NCBI RefSeq assembly: GCF_015710575.1
Contig: NZ_CP065373.1
Location: forward strand, 248,001-312,000
Direction: 5' to 3'
DNA: 64,000 nt
DNA from: Mycolicibacterium mengxianglii
GTDB lineage: Bacteria; Actinomycetota; Actinomycetes; Mycobacteriales; Mycobacteriaceae
Shown: positions 36,471 through 43,712 of the stretch, piece after piece
Layout of the letters: every line of letters begins with the position of its first letter
How positions within the stretch are numbered: position 1 is the stretch's first letter
Translations under genes and position numbers: made by a program
Notes under the pieces: model-generated
The model's input: the letters and a program-made list of their open reading frames with translations, nothing else
What the model was told of the DNA's origin: nothing
Databases searched by the model: none

Positions 36471-37094
36471 GTGCCGAATGACCGAACGATGACGGGCAGC
36501 GCCACATTCGACGCCCCGGTCTCCCACTGGCAGGACATCCCGGGTTGGTTCCAGTGGCGCGACGGGCAGAGCGAAGCCGTCGCGCACTTTCCCGATGGGA
36601 GCCGGTTCGTCGAAGTCGGCGTCTACCTCGGCAAGAGCCTGTGTTCGCTGGCGGAGGTGGTGGCCGACAGCGGCCGCGACATCACGGTGCTGGGGGTGGA
36701 CACCTGCCGGGGGAGTGGACCGGAGGGGGTGCGCGACATCGACGCCCACGGCCCGGCGGTGGAACACGGCGCCGGCACCATGGCGGGACTGTTGCACCGC
36801 AATGTGATTGCCTGCGGTTTCGCCGATTCGGTGCAGATCCTGATCTCCGATTCCCTGCGCGCAGCCGCGTTGTTCCCGGATGCGTCGCTGACGTGGGTGC
36901 ATCTGGACGCCCGGCACGATTACGACAGCGTGGTCGCCGACATCGAGGCGTGGCGGCCGAAGGTGGCGGCCGGGGGTTGGCTTTCCGGCGATGATTACGA
37001 CGAGCACGCCTGGCCGGGCGTTGTCGCCGCGGTCCGGGATGCGGTGCCGGACGCGGCCCGCTGGTCCACCAACCAGTGGCGGCTAACTTTGTAA
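36471..37094 (+). CDS. Class I SAM-dependent methyltransferase
   Basis: 207 residues. 'GSRFVEVGVYLGKSLCSLAEV' is the SAM-binding motif I (E-V-G-x-x-x-G-x-S), 'VLGVDTCRG' motif II and 'LTWVHLDARHDYDSVVADIEAW' the post-motif region of the Methyltransf_24 type, often found in glycan or antibiotic sugar O-methylation. GTG start at 36471 after gagagaag. It lies 87 nt behind a glycosyltransferase gene, so methylation of the same envelope glycan is the natural guess. The C-terminus 'DDYDEHAWPGVVAAV' is intact. Confidence 0.85.
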   Translation: MPNDRTMTGSATFDAPVSHWQDIPGWFQWRDGQSEAVAHFPDGSRFVEVGVYLGKSLCSLAEVVADSGRDITVLGVDTCRGSGPEGVRDIDAHGPAVEHGAGTMAGLLHRNVIACGFADSVQILISDSLRAAALFPDASLTWVHLDARHDYDSVVADIEAWRPKVAAGGWLSGDDYDEHAWPGVVAAVRDAVPDAARWSTNQWRLTL

Positions 37095-37126
37095 ATTGCG
37101 TGTAACGGGGGTGTTACCCTCGCGAG

Positions 37127-37486
37127 GTGCGGGACAAGACTATCTACGACGAGGTGGCGGTGCTGCGCGCGCGGAAGCGCAGCCGCGGGGTGTCCCCGAT
37201 GGCCCTCGAGCTGCATGTTCGGGCGATCGACCGCAGCGTCCACACCGACTGTCCGGTGTTCGTCTCCGACGCCCTGCTCGACGAGATCGCCCCGGGCCAT
37301 GTCACCACCATCGCCGCGCTGGAACTCACCCTCGCCGGTCTGTGGGACCGGGCCCGGGACGGCTACGTCGTCTCCGATCTGGAACTCATCGACCGGCTCG
37401 GCGGCAATCCGCTGCGCCGCGCATTGACGTCGGGGTTGCGCCGATGCTGGCAGGCGCTGAACCGGGACAACTTCATCCCGCTGTAG
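37127..37486 (+). CDS. Conserved-looking protein of unknown function, 119 residues
   Basis: GTG start at 37127, 33 nt after the methyltransferase stop, preceded by gcgagg. The sequence is soluble, with no membrane segment or signal peptide, and has an alternating helical pattern ('VTTIAALELTLAGLWDRARDGYVVSDLELIDRLGG'-type region and an Arg-rich 'RRALTSGLRRCWQALNRD' tail). Codon usage is like that of its neighbours, supporting a real gene. I do not recognise the family. Its position suggests it belongs to the glycan cluster. Confidence 0.65.
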   Translation: MRDKTIYDEVAVLRARKRSRGVSPMALELHVRAIDRSVHTDCPVFVSDALLDEIAPGHVTTIAALELTLAGLWDRARDGYVVSDLELIDRLGGNPLRRALTSGLRRCWQALNRDNFIPL

Positions 37487-37527
37487 ATCGCTCCGGGGAT
37501 GCGGCCCGACACTTAAATTCGCGATGA

Positions 37528-37545
37528 GCGGGAATCTTCTCCCGC
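37528..37545. terminator. Small hairpin in the 168-nt gap before the ABC transporter
   Basis: gcggga and tcccgc pair perfectly around a 6-nt loop. It lies 42 nt after the preceding gene's stop and ~110 nt before the permease gene, and may end the glycan-cluster transcript. No riboswitch consensus was recognised in this gap. Confidence 0.35.
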
Positions 37546-37654
37546 CTGGACGGATGCCTGTTTGATCACCCTGTGCCTGGGACACCGATCGCTGACTCCT
37601 GCTGTTGCTGACGTGCTCTAGCCACCGCAACTCCAGCGCACAGAAAGTCGATCA

Positions 37655-38518
37655 GTGTCGGTATTCGTCGATATCACCGCAGCCGAAGAACCGGCTGCCG
37701 CCACGTCACGGGCGAGCGCGTCCAGCCAGTGGAAAGGCCGGGTGACGCGCGGGCTGCTACCGCTGCTCTCACTCGTGATCTTCTTCGCCGTCTGGCAGCT
37801 GGCAGCGGCTAGCGGCATCTGGAACCCGACGTTCGTGCCGTACCCGAGCACGGTCTGGCATGCGTTCGTCGACGTCTCCACGACCCACGACGGTATTCGC
37901 GGCTACGCCGGCTACCTGTTGTGGGAACACCTCTATATGACCCTGCGCCGGGTCCTCGTCGGCGTGGTGATCGGCGTGGCGGTCGGGGTCGTGCTGGGAC
38001 TGCTGATGGGCTCGATCAGTTGGGTTCGCAGTGTTCTCGAACCGTGGCTGACGTTCCTGCGTGCACTTCCGCCGCTGGCGTACTTCTTCCTACTCGTCAT
38101 CTGGCTGGGCATCGACGAGGCGCCGAAGATCACGCTGCTGGCCTTGGCCGCGCTGCCCCCGGCCGCGGTGGCGACCACCGCCGCCGTCGTCGCCGCCCCG
38201 GTCGGCCTGCAGGAGGCGGCCCGCGCACTGGGTGCCAGCCGCGCCGAGGTGATCCGCGATGTTGTTGTGCCCTCGGCACTTCCAGAGACCTTCACCGGCA
38301 TCCGGCTGGCCGTGGGAATGGCCTACTCATCGGTGGTGGCGGCCGAGCTGTTCAACGGCATCCCCGGTGTCGGCGGTCTGGTCAAAGACGCGAGCAATTA
38401 CAACAACACCCCCGTCGTCCTGGTCGGGATCTTCGCCATCGGGATCTCCGGCCTGGCCATCGACAGTCTGCTTCGCGCCATCGAGCGCCGTAGCGTCCCC
38501 TGGAGAGGAAAGATATGA
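37655..38518 (+). CDS. ABC transporter permease (TauC/SsuC type)
   Basis: 287 residues with about six membrane helices from residue ~32. The EAA loop 'GLQEAARALGASRAEVIRDVVVPSALPETFTGIR' region is the ATPase-contact motif of BPD permeases. 'PYPSTVWHAF' and 'FLRALPPLAYFFLLVIWLGIDEAPKI' are typical of the nitrate/sulfonate/taurine subfamily. GTG start at 37655. Its stop overlaps the ATG of the binding-protein gene by 4 nt. The gene order permease-binding protein-ATPase shows one import system. Confidence 0.92.
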   Translation: MSVFVDITAAEEPAAATSRASASSQWKGRVTRGLLPLLSLVIFFAVWQLAAASGIWNPTFVPYPSTVWHAFVDVSTTHDGIRGYAGYLLWEHLYMTLRRVLVGVVIGVAVGVVLGLLMGSISWVRSVLEPWLTFLRALPPLAYFFLLVIWLGIDEAPKITLLALAALPPAAVATTAAVVAAPVGLQEAARALGASRAEVIRDVVVPSALPETFTGIRLAVGMAYSSVVAAELFNGIPGVGGLVKDASNYNNTPVVLVGIFAIGISGLAIDSLLRAIERRSVPWRGKI

Positions 38519-39543
38519 ACATCAAGGCAGTGCTTGCGGCCGTGGCCGCCTCGGCATTGGCGTTGGCCGGTTGCTCGGTGGACCATTCGGGTCAGGAGGC
38601 CGGCAAGCAGACCATTCGCATTGGCTACCAGACCTTTCCGAGCGGCGACCTGATCGTCAAGAACAACAAGTGGCTCGAGGAGGCGCTGCCCGACTACAAC
38701 ATCAAGTGGACGAAGTTCGACTCCGGTGCCGACGTCAACACCGCGTTCATCGCCGACGAGCTGGACTTCGGGGCGTTGGGATCGAGTCCGGTGGCTCGTG
38801 GCCTGTCGGCGCCACTGAACATCGGTTACCAGGTCGCGTTCGTCCTGGATGTCGCCGGCGACAACGAAGCGCTGGTGGCCCGAAATGGCAGCGGCGTCAA
38901 CACGATTCCCGAATTGAAGGGCAAGCGGATCGCCACACCGTTCGCTTCCACCGCCCACTACAGCCTGCTGGCCGCGCTCGACCAGGCCGGGTTGTCGCCC
39001 AAGGACGTTTCGCTGGTGGACCTGCAACCGCAGGCCATCCTGGCGGCGTGGGAGCGTGGTGACATCGATGCCGCCTACACCTGGCTGCCGACGCTGGACC
39101 AGTTGCGTTCCACCGGAAAGGATCTGATCACCAGCCGACAGCTCGCCACGGACGGCAAGCCGACGCTGGATCTGGGTGCGGTGGCAACCGGTTTCGCCGA
39201 AGCCCACCCCGAGGTGGTCGACATCTGGCGCCAACAGCAGGCACGCGCGCTGGACACCATTCACGACGAACCCGATGCCGCGGCCAAAGCCATCGCCGCC
39301 GAGATCGGTCTGACACCCGAGGACGTCGCCGGACAGCTGAAACAGGGCGTTTATCTGACACCGGCCGAGGTAGCCTCCGAAGAATGGCTGGGCACCGACG
39401 GCAACCCCGGCAACCTCGCGGTCAACCTCGAGAGCGCTTCGCGGTTCCTGGCGCAGCAGCAGCAGATCCCGGAGGCGGCGCCGCTGGAGACGTTCCAGAA
39501 AGCTGTGTACACCAAGGGGTTACCGGATGTCCTCGACCAGTAA
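38515..39543 (+). CDS. ABC transporter substrate-binding lipoprotein (TauA/SsuA type)
   Basis: 342 residues. Signal peptide with lipobox 'LALAGC', C20 being the lipidated cysteine, so the protein is anchored on the outer face of the membrane. 'IRIGYQTFPSGDLIVKNNKWLEEALPDYNIKWTKF' region, 'DFGALGSSPVARGLS' and 'ELKGKRIATPFASTAHYSLLAAL' are hallmarks of the taurine/sulfonate-binding NMT1-like family; 'AYTWLPTLDQL' is also typical. The ligand is most likely an alkanesulfonate such as taurine, but this is not proven by the sequence. Confidence 0.92.
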   Translation: MNIKAVLAAVAASALALAGCSVDHSGQEAGKQTIRIGYQTFPSGDLIVKNNKWLEEALPDYNIKWTKFDSGADVNTAFIADELDFGALGSSPVARGLSAPLNIGYQVAFVLDVAGDNEALVARNGSGVNTIPELKGKRIATPFASTAHYSLLAALDQAGLSPKDVSLVDLQPQAILAAWERGDIDAAYTWLPTLDQLRSTGKDLITSRQLATDGKPTLDLGAVATGFAEAHPEVVDIWRQQQARALDTIHDEPDAAAKAIAAEIGLTPEDVAGQLKQGVYLTPAEVASEEWLGTDGNPGNLAVNLESASRFLAQQQQIPEAAPLETFQKAVYTKGLPDVLDQ

Positions 39544-40315
39544 CGCCGTCACCGGCGGGGTGCGCCTGGTCAATGTGAAGCACAGCTACGGCCGTGGCAG
39601 CAATGAGGTGACGGCTGTGGGGCCTGTTGATCTCGAGGTCGAACCCGGCGCATTCCTGGTCCTGGTCGGGGCGTCGGGCTGTGGCAAGAGCACGCTGCTG
39701 CGGTTGCTCGCCGGCTTCGAGGAGCCCACCGATGGCGAGGTGGCCGTGTCCGGTGCAGCGCCCACCCCGGGTGTCAGCGCGGGAGTGGTGTTCCAACAGC
39801 CGCGGTTGTTTCCGTGGCGTACGGTCGGCGGGAACATCGACCTGGCACTGAAGTACGCGAAGGTGCCCCGGGAGCGCCGGGCACAGCGTCGCGACCAGCT
39901 ACTGGAGCGGGTCGGCCTCGAAGGAACGGCCGGCCGCAAGATCTGGGAGATCAGCGGCGGTCAGCAGCAGCGGGTGGCGATCGCCCGGGCTCTCGCCGCG
40001 GAGACCCCGTTGTTCCTGCTCGATGAGCCGTTCGCGGCGCTGGACGCCCTGACCCGCGAGCGGCTGCAGGAAGACGTCCGCCAGGTCAGCGCCGAGTCCG
40101 GCCGTACCACGGTGTTCGTCACCCACAGCGCTGACGAGGCAGCCTTTCTCGGATCACGGATCGTGGTGCTGACCCGCCGGCCGGGGCAGGTCGCGCTCGA
40201 CATCCCGGTGCACCTGCCACGCACCGGCGTGGATCCCGACGATCTGCGGCGGTCGCCGGAGTACACCGAGTTACGCGCCGAGGTGGGCAGAGCCGTCAAG
40301 GCCGCGGCCGCCTAG
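39527..40315 (+). CDS. ABC transporter ATPase (TauB/SsuB type)
   Basis: 262 residues. Walker A 'GASGCGKST' at 48-56, Q-loop 'VVFQQPRLFPWRTV', signature 'ISGGQQQRVAIARAL', Walker B 'LFLLDEPFAALD' and H-loop 'FVTHSADEA'. It energises the importer with the two preceding products. ATG at 39527 lies 17 nt inside the binding-protein gene, in another frame, indicating translational coupling. 'GQVALDIPVHLPR' near the C-terminus is common in nitrate/sulfonate ATPases. No desulfonating oxygenase is nearby. Confidence 0.95.
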   Translation: MSSTSNAVTGGVRLVNVKHSYGRGSNEVTAVGPVDLEVEPGAFLVLVGASGCGKSTLLRLLAGFEEPTDGEVAVSGAAPTPGVSAGVVFQQPRLFPWRTVGGNIDLALKYAKVPRERRAQRRDQLLERVGLEGTAGRKIWEISGGQQQRVAIARALAAETPLFLLDEPFAALDALTRERLQEDVRQVSAESGRTTVFVTHSADEAAFLGSRIVVLTRRPGQVALDIPVHLPRTGVDPDDLRRSPEYTELRAEVGRAVKAAAA

Positions 40316-40341
40316 CAGGCGGAAACCGACGCATCGCCTGC
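40315..40341. terminator. Hairpin between convergent ABC and GntR genes
   Basis: Perfect 7-bp GC-rich stem (gcaggcg 40315-40321 with cgcctgc 40335-40341) and a 13-nt loop in the 29-nt gap between the convergent ATPase gene and the GntR gene. Probable bidirectional terminator. Confidence 0.5.
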
Positions 40342-40344
40342 CGC

Positions 40345-40995
40345 TCAGGGTGTCCGGCCGGCGCCCCAGTCGCCTCGGATGTGGGCCAGATGCCCAGTCA
40401 TGATGGCCTCCACCGCCGACGCGTTCCTGGCCAGCAATGCGTCCAGGATTTCGAAGTGCTCAGGGGCGGTTTCATTCAGAAAGCCTTGTGCCGCCAAAGT
40501 GTTGACGCCGAAATGGCGACTCTGATCACGCAGTTGGGCGACCGCTTGTACCAGCCGGTCGTTGCCGGTGAGCGCCAGCAGTTCGAGGTGGAAGCGGCGG
40601 TCGGTGTCGAGGAACCGCTCGACCTCGCCCGCGTTGGCCGCCTCCACGATTTCGGCCGCCACCGGCCGCAGCTTCTCGATATCGGCATCGCTGGCCCGCT
40701 CAACCAGCGTGACCACACCGGGAACCTCCAACATTCGACGCATCTCCCCGATCTCATCGAGATCGTGCGCGCTGATCGGTACCACTCGGAAACCGCGGTT
40801 CCGCACCGGTTCCATGATGCGTTGGTCGACCAGGGCGAGCATGGCCTCCCGCACCGGACTGTTGGACACTCCGAGGCGAGCTGCCAGTGCGGAGGCCGAG
40901 TAGATCTCGCCTGGCGCAATCTCCCCCGAGGCGATCGCCTGCCGCACGATCCTCAGGGACTGTTCGCGCAAGCTCTCCCGATTAAGTTGCTCCAC
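40345..40995 (-). CDS. GntR-family regulator (FadR/VanR subfamily)
   Basis: 216 residues. Winged helix (~8-72): 'REQSLRIVRQAIASGEIAPGEIYSASALAARLGVSNSPVREAMLAL' region and 'RGFRVVP'. FCD effector domain (~80-205) with metal-site histidines in 'RRFHLELLAL' and 'EHFEILDALLA'. The FadR/VanR class usually senses carboxylic acids. It is divergent from the ornithine-cyclodeaminase-family gene across 276 nt, where a promoter overlaps palindromes, so it probably represses the downstream cassette and is induced by its substrate (inference). Confidence 0.92.
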   Translation of the reverse strand: MEQLNRESLREQSLRIVRQAIASGEIAPGEIYSASALAARLGVSNSPVREAMLALVDQRIMEPVRNRGFRVVPISAHDLDEIGEMRRMLEVPGVVTLVERASDADIEKLRPVAAEIVEAANAGEVERFLDTDRRFHLELLALTGNDRLVQAVAQLRDQSRHFGVNTLAAQGFLNETAPEHFEILDALLARNASAVEAIMTGHLAHIRGDWGAGRTP

Positions 40996-41169
40996 CTGGG
41001 CCTCTGTACACGCTCGTGAACTGTTCCTCGGACCTTACACATCGACCGGGGCTGCGCGAAGCGCCCGCCCCTCAGGCAGTTTACCGCCGTGAACAGGGCG
41101 TTTGCTGGCCTTCGTGCAGCCGCGATGACAGGTGCCGTCGAGGGAAGTCGATTGCGTACCCGTCATCCA

Positions 41170-41220
41170 TTGACGGGGCCGAAACCCGGTTGTAGGTTAC
41201 CGATAACCGATAGCCGGTTA
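41170..41220 (+). promoter_or_regulatory. Promoter with overlapping palindromic operators of the catabolic cassette
   Basis: A -35 ttgacg (41170-41175), 17-nt spacer and -10 taggtt (41193-41198) point toward the ornithine-cyclodeaminase-family gene. Two overlapping inverted repeats cover the -10 and likely start site: ggtta-ccga-taacc (41195-41208) and taaccg-atagc-cggtta (41204-41220). A GntR gene is divergent, making this its probable operator. Confidence 0.55.
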
Positions 41221-41271
41221 GCGGTCAGGGCTCGAGATCGCGCCATAACGAGGGCGAGGTCCCCTGCACTG

Positions 41272-42228
41272 ATGGGCGTTTCCCAGGCTCCAGCGTTCGT
41301 CACCGCGGCACAGTTCGGCGGCCTGATCTCGTATCCGGAGGCCATCGGCACGCTGGAAGAAGTGCTCCGGACGGGTCTGGCCGTGCGCACCCCGCTGCGC
41401 ACCCAGACCGACCTGTCCAACGGGCACCTGCTGTACATGCCGGCGCAGGTCGGAGGTTTCGTCGGCGTGAAGATCGCGTCGGTCTCGCCGACAAATCACG
41501 AGCGTGACCTTCCTCGGATCAACGGCCTCCTCATCTTGTCCGACAGCCTCACCCTGCAACCGGTGATGATTTTCGACGCCGCGGAACTCACCGTGCTGCG
41601 AACAGCGGCATTGTCGGCAGTGGCGGTGCAGCACCTCGCTCCAGCAGCAGCCTCGACACTCGTCGTGTTCGGCACGGGTCCCCAGGCGTGGGGGCACATC
41701 CAGGCCATCAATGCCGTCCGCCCGTTGCGGAAGGTCGTCATCGTGGGCCGCTCGGTGGGGCCATCGTCGGACCTCGTCGCACGGGTGAGCGCGACGGGGC
41801 TCGCTGCCGAGGCGGGCGCACCCGGGTCCGTGGCCGAAGCCGACATCGTCGCGTGCTGCACCTCGGCGACCTCTCCGCTGTTCGACTCCGCTGCCCTCAA
41901 AGATGACGCCACCGTCGTGGCAATCGGCTCGCACTCTCCCCGGGCGCGCGAGGTCGACACCTCGCTCGTCCGACGGGCCTTCGTCGTCGTCGAAACCCGC
42001 GCGTCGGCCTTCGCCGAGGCCGGCGACATCCTTCTCGCCTGCAGTGATGGCATCCCCAGGGAACAGGCGGTCAACGCAGAGCTCGCAGACGTGGTGAGAG
42101 AACCACGGACGAACACGGCGGGACTGCGCCTGTTCAAAGGGGTGGGCGAGGCCTGGGCGGATGTCGCCATCGCTTCCGCAGCAGCCATGAAGCTCGGTAG
42201 CCATCCCCAACTACAGACAGCCCGGTAA
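41272..42228 (+). CDS. Ornithine cyclodeaminase/mu-crystallin family protein
   Basis: 318 residues from ATG 41272, the usual family length. The frame is open further upstream but that part would cover the promoter and lacks family similarity. 'VGVKIASVSPTNHERDLPRINGLLILSD' region, 'DAAELTVLRTAALSAVAVQHLAP' and the NAD-binding 'VVFGTGPQAWGHIQAI' are diagnostic. Members are cyclodeaminases, ketimine reductases or N-alkyl amino-acid dehydrogenases; residues do not tell which. It is first in a three-gene set with a fatty-acid transporter and a molybdoenzyme, so it may process an amino or imino acid derived from the same substrate. Confidence 0.85.
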   Translation: MGVSQAPAFVTAAQFGGLISYPEAIGTLEEVLRTGLAVRTPLRTQTDLSNGHLLYMPAQVGGFVGVKIASVSPTNHERDLPRINGLLILSDSLTLQPVMIFDAAELTVLRTAALSAVAVQHLAPAAASTLVVFGTGPQAWGHIQAINAVRPLRKVVIVGRSVGPSSDLVARVSATGLAAEAGAPGSVAEADIVACCTSATSPLFDSAALKDDATVVAIGSHSPRAREVDTSLVRRAFVVVETRASAFAEAGDILLACSDGIPREQAVNAELADVVREPRTNTAGLRLFKGVGEAWADVAIASAAAMKLGSHPQLQTAR

Positions 42229-42257
42229 ACCTCTCCATCCACATTGCAAGGAGCATC

Positions 42258-43685
42258 ATGACCATCGCTGCGGAGCAGAGCCCTCCCCGCAAGCCGCTAG
42301 ACAGGCTCTCCAACTCTCTGAGCAACATCTGTGTGCGCTGGATTCCAGACCCGTGGGTCATCGTCGTGCTGTTGACGATCGTCGCCGGCGCCGCTTCGTT
42401 CTTCCTCACCCCTGGTGATCTGGGCCTCGGCAAAGCCGAGACACTGGTCCGGGGTTGGGGTGACGGCTTCTGGGACCTGATGCAGTTCGGCATGCAGATG
42501 TCGTTGATGCTGCTCAGTGGCTATGTGGTGGCCAGCTCCCCGCCGGTCCGACGCGCGCTGATCTGGGTCGCGGACCGGGTGTCCGGGCCGAAGGCCACGG
42601 TCGCCACCGTCGCACTGACCAGCATGATCCTCATGTGGGTCCACTGGGGCGTGGGTCTGATCGCGGCCGGAATCCTGGTCCGCTACTTCGCCGCGCGGGA
42701 AACCAAGGCGGACTACCGTCTCCTGGTCGCCGCGGCCTATCTGGGGATGGCCGGCACCTTCCATGCCGGACTGTCCTCGTCGGCGGGACTTCTCGTGGCG
42801 ACACCGGGCCACTTCGCCGAAGAGTATTTCGGCATCATCCCGATGAGCCAGACCGTCTTCTCCCCGTTCAACCTGGCTCTGGTGGCCATCACCATCGTGG
42901 CCTGGACGATCACGGCGGTGGCGCTTCAGCCCAGCCCGAAGGAGACGGTCAGCGCCCCGGAGGACGTCCGCGAAAGGATCGCCGCGGAGTTCGCGAAGGA
43001 AGACGCAGCGCGGAACTCCGGCGACACCGCGGGCAAGCGCACACCGGTGGACATCATCGAGAATTCCCGCTGGGTCAACGGCACCATCGGCGTACTCGGG
43101 TTGGTCTACATCGTCCTGTACTTCAGCTCTCTCGAGGACGGCATCCTCAATGGCCTCACCCTCAATTCGGTCAACTTCATCTTCCTGTTCGTCGGAATCC
43201 TGCTGCACGGGACACCCAAGGCACTGCTCGCAGCCGCGCAGACCGGTGGTTCGTTCGTGTGGGGAGTACTGCTGCAGTTCCCCTTCTACGCAGGCATCCT
43301 CGGGATGCTCGTGGTATCCGGGTTGAGTGAGCGCATCGCATCCTGGTTCCAGGCCATTGCCAACGAACACACCTATCCGTTGTTCGTGTACTGGTACTCG
43401 GGGATCGTGAACTTCTTTGTGCCCTCGGGCGGATCGAAGTTCGCCATCGAGGCCTCCTACATCGGGGAAGCCGCCCAGGCCCTGGACGTACCTCTGGATC
43501 TGACGGTGATCGCCTACATTTGGGGAGACATGTCGACCAATGCCTTGCAGCCGTTCTGGGCGCTGCCGTTGCTCGCGCTGTGTGGCTTGTCCTTCCGGCA
43601 CATCATGGGGTTCCTGGTCATCTTCGCCTTGGTGACATGCACGATCGGGACCGCTGCTTTTCTCCTAGCACCCCTGTTCTTCTGA
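42258..43685 (+). CDS. Short-chain fatty acid transporter, AtoE family
   Basis: 475 residues with ten or more membrane helices. 'RWIPDPWVIVVLLTIVAGAASFFL' at the N-terminus, 'HWGVGLIAAGILV', 'GTFHAGLSSSAGLLVATPGH' and 'YWYSGIVNFFVPSGGSKFAIEASYI' are typical of AtoE/TIGR00366 proteins, which import short-chain acids such as acetoacetate or butyrate in E. coli. ATG at 42258 follows aaggag. It lies 30 nt after the ornithine-cyclodeaminase-family gene and 28 nt before the molybdoenzyme gene, so it probably imports the cassette's substrate. Confidence 0.88.
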   Translation: MTIAAEQSPPRKPLDRLSNSLSNICVRWIPDPWVIVVLLTIVAGAASFFLTPGDLGLGKAETLVRGWGDGFWDLMQFGMQMSLMLLSGYVVASSPPVRRALIWVADRVSGPKATVATVALTSMILMWVHWGVGLIAAGILVRYFAARETKADYRLLVAAAYLGMAGTFHAGLSSSAGLLVATPGHFAEEYFGIIPMSQTVFSPFNLALVAITIVAWTITAVALQPSPKETVSAPEDVRERIAAEFAKEDAARNSGDTAGKRTPVDIIENSRWVNGTIGVLGLVYIVLYFSSLEDGILNGLTLNSVNFIFLFVGILLHGTPKALLAAAQTGGSFVWGVLLQFPFYAGILGMLVVSGLSERIASWFQAIANEHTYPLFVYWYSGIVNFFVPSGGSKFAIEASYIGEAAQALDVPLDLTVIAYIWGDMSTNALQPFWALPLLALCGLSFRHIMGFLVIFALVTCTIGTAAFLLAPLFF

Positions 43686-43712
43686 CGAGGCCAACCCCAG
43701 GTAGGTAGTTGT

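Noticed and set aside
37487..37654. Riboswitch ahead of the sulfonate-type ABC genes
   Set aside because: A SAM-type or other sulfur-related riboswitch was considered, but only one small hairpin was found and no conserved core.
41089..41271. N-terminal extension of the ornithine-cyclodeaminase-family protein
   Set aside because: The frame is open back to 41089, but this part encodes Arg-rich sequence without family similarity and would cover a plausible promoter and operator.
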